A stretch of 7,476 bases of DNA from an uncultured Myxococcales bacterium. Its GTDB lineage: Bacteria; Myxococcota_A; Bradymonadia; Bradymonadales; Bradymonadaceae. This document shows, one piece after another, positions 6,138 to 7,476 of the stretch. The position numbers and the translations under genes were made by a program. The notes beneath the pieces are model-generated. The model ran no database searches and was not told where the DNA came from. It saw only the letters and a list, made by a program, of their open reading frames with translations. How positions within the stretch are numbered: the stretch's first letter is position 1; every line of letters begins with the position of its first letter. The stretch covers positions 1 to 7,476 of the forward strand of contig CAJXPN010000192.1 in assembly GCA_913058025.1 (NCBI GenBank). The letters run 5' to 3'.

Positions 6138-7476
6138 ATCTGTTCGATTTGGTCGCGACCCAGGGGTTGAACTCGACGCCCGCGCGGACGTCGTCCGCGA
6201 GGATCCGCGCGAGGTCGACGGAGGCCGAGGCGTCGAACGACGCCAGGCGGCGGAGGTTCGGGGAGGTCGCGAGCGCTCTCCAGACCTCGTCCTCCCACTC
6301 GTGATGCCCCACCCAGAGCGACCACAACGACGCCACGTGCGGCGACCCCGCGAGCGCGAGCATGGCGTCTCCATCGCAGCCGTTGCCCCTGGCGTTCACG
6401 CGCACGAGCCCCTCCATCACGTCACCCGAGAGCAGCATGCGCATACCGTACGGCCCCGCGTCGACGTTGCACACGTCGAGCGTGGACAAATCGGCGAGGC
6501 GCCGCGTCCTCCCCAACACCTCCAGGCCCGCGTCTCCGACCGGCGTGTTCGCCAGCGTGAGCTCGTAGAGTTCCTCACACGAGGGCGTCGAGAGCAGCGC
6601 CTCGAGCCACGGCGCGCCGAAGAGGTCGTGGTCGAGGTGAAGCGCTCGCAGGCGCATGACTCCTGGGTTCGCGAGCGCCATCGCCGACGCATCCGTGAGC
6701 CCGTTCCTGCGCAGGTCGAGCGTCTGGAGCGACGGAAACCGCGGCGAACCATCACCCGAGAAGAGCGCGGCGAAGCCCTCGTCACCGATCCCGCACGCAT
6801 CCAGGCCGAGCGCGGTGAGGCCCTCGAGGTGTGGAGACTCCGCGAGCGCTCGCGCGCCCTCGGCGCCCACCGGGTTGCGGTCGAGCGTGAGCCTCGTGAC
6901 CCCAGCGAGCCGGTTCGTGTGCGCGAGCGCGCGCATCGCGCGTGGGCCCAGGCCACCCTCGACCAGGTGGAGCTCGGTGAGCGAACCCTCGCTGGATCGA
7001 TCCTCCGGAAACTCCACCTCGACCGGCTCGTCGTCGACCGTGAGCTCGTCGAGGCGGCAATCGCTCATTCCGAGGCCGACCAGCGCGCCCATCCCAGGAC
7101 CTCGCATGAGCGCCACGACGCCCTCCGACCCGAGCGGGTTCCCCTCGAGCTTCAGGTGTGTGAGCGCAGGCCAGGACGCATCGGCCATAGCGCGGGCGCC
7201 GCCCGGGCCGATGTCCCCGTACGCGAGCTCCAGGCGCCGCATCGTCTCGGCCGCGCCCGAGCGCGCCAGCGCGGCCACGCCATCGTCACCGATGCTCGAG
7301 TGCGCCACCTCGAGCGCGCTGCATCCGTCCAGGCAGCCGGACTCCGCCAGCGCCACGAGCCCAGCGGCCGCGACATCGCAGCCGTTGAGCTCGAGCGACT
7401 CGAACGGGCGGTTCGCCCCACGAGCCAGCGCCGCCGCCGCCCCCTCGCCCAGCGGGTTGTACGACAGGTCCAGCAC
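6136..7476 (-). CDS. LRR1: RI-like leucine-rich-repeat protein, 5'-truncated by the window edge
   Basis: The open frame runs in from the window edge and ends at TGA (6138-6136), leaving 446 residues. The first codon visible, GTG at 7476, is an internal valine: in the aligned paralog LRR4 it falls in the fifth repeat, so the true start lies about 0.65 kb outside. The visible part holds LRR repeats 5-20, each 26-27 residues on the pattern LxxLxLxxC/N-x-h-G-D-x-G-xx-ALA-x-S. Repeat 10 is an irregular acidic segment with EDRS (6994-7005). Repeat 15 carries LFGAPW and repeat 19 carries HHEWED. The cap ends FNPWVATKSNR. LRR4 is its nearest relative in the window, lying 5923-5926 bp away with identical repeat register. 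No enzyme motif is seen. The solenoid probably mediates protein-protein contacts in the cytoplasm, with unknown partner. The stop is 10 nt before LRR2, implying co-translation. Confidence 0.95.
   Translation of the reverse strand: MLDLSYNPLGEGAAAALARGANRPFESLELNGCDVAAAGLVALAESGCLDGCSALEVAHSSIGDDGVAALARSGAAETMRRLELAYGDIGPGGARAMADASWPALTHLKLEGNPLGSEGVVALMRGPGMGALVGLGMSDCRLDELTVDDEPVEVEFPEDRSSEGSLTELHLVEGGLGPRAMRALAHTNRLAGVTRLTLDRNPVGAEGARALAESPHLEGLTALGLDACGIGDEGFAALFSGDGSPRFPSLQTLDLRRNGLTDASAMALANPGVMRLRALHLDHDLFGAPWLEALLSTPSCEELYELTLANTPVGDAGLEVLGRTRRLADLSTLDVCNVDAGPYGMRMLLSGDVMEGLVRVNARGNGCDGDAMLALAGSPHVASLWSLWVGHHEWEDEVWRALATSPNLRRLASFDASASVDLARILADDVRAGVEFNPWVATKSNR

Larger units (their letters stand above)
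5924..7476 (-). repeat. Upstream copy of the ~5.92 kb tandem gene-block duplication
   Basis: Counterpart of 1-1550: LRR1 repeats 5-20, the junction, and the start of LRR2. It includes a 53-nt stretch at 7424-7476 identical to 1498-1550, cut off by the window edge. Together the two copies bracket one full period containing LRR2, LRR3 and the start of LRR4. Confidence 0.85.

Noticed and set aside
6126..6374. Upstream extension of the LRR2 frame from ATG 6374
   Set aside because: The added residues are Ser/Arg/Thr-rich shadow over the LRR1 end. GAGGAG and the paralog alignment place the start at 6125.
7474..7476. GTG at the window edge as the start of LRR1
   Set aside because: The aligned LRR4 codon is an internal valine in repeat 5; identity with LRR4 runs right up to the edge, so the gene continues outside.
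1..7476. CRISPR array, tRNA/rRNA, insertion sequence, attachment site or promoter
   Set aside because: The only repeats are protein-coding LRR units and gene-scale duplications. No transposase, terminal repeats, tRNA-like folds or non-coding gap of useful length were seen.

Overview
This 7.5 kb window is G+C-rich and almost entirely coding. Every supported gene lies on the minus strand, so transcription runs from high to low coordinates. It is a tandem array of five paralogous leucine-rich-repeat (LRR) genes, two of them cut by the window edges. The strong third-position GC bias, ATG/GTG starts with purine-rich ribosome binding sites, and large lineage-specific LRR families suggest a bacterium of the Myxococcota type (large-genome, soil or marine). 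That assignment is an inference, because the window holds no phylogenetic marker.

In transcription order: LRR1 (6136-7476, 5' end outside the window), LRR2 (4161-6125), LRR3 (2176-4164), LRR4 (195-2174) and LRR5 (1-202, 3' end outside). Junctions are a 10-nt gap, a 4-nt ATGA overlap, a 1-nt gap and an 8-nt overlap. The genes therefore look like one polycistronic, translationally coupled unit. There is no intergenic space for a promoter or terminator and no stretch above 10 bases without a gene. Both ends of the operon are outside the window.

Each complete protein is 654-662 residues and has the same plan: a ~100-residue N-terminal module (core DFGE-x-RSLLH ... EAERVW-x-PY-x-LE), then 20 ribonuclease-inhibitor-like LRRs of 26-27 residues, with the 20th running into a C-terminal cap ending in an (N/T)PW motif. 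Repeat 10 is degenerate in all of them and carries a conserved (E/R)DRS motif. No signal peptide, transmembrane segment or catalytic signature was seen, so these look like cytoplasmic protein-binding scaffolds. The target is unknown.

The array is layered. LRR4 is closest to LRR1, and LRR5 is closest to LRR2, at a constant offset of 5923-5926 bp. This implies a three-gene unit (LRR1-LRR2-LRR3) duplicated head to tail. In the best-preserved pair, LRR1/LRR4, amino-acid differences are concentrated at the exposed beta-strand positions that line the concave face of an LRR solenoid (45 of 60 by hand count). The helical face is largely conserved (20 of 108). That is the pattern expected of a diversified recognition surface and is the most interesting signal here.
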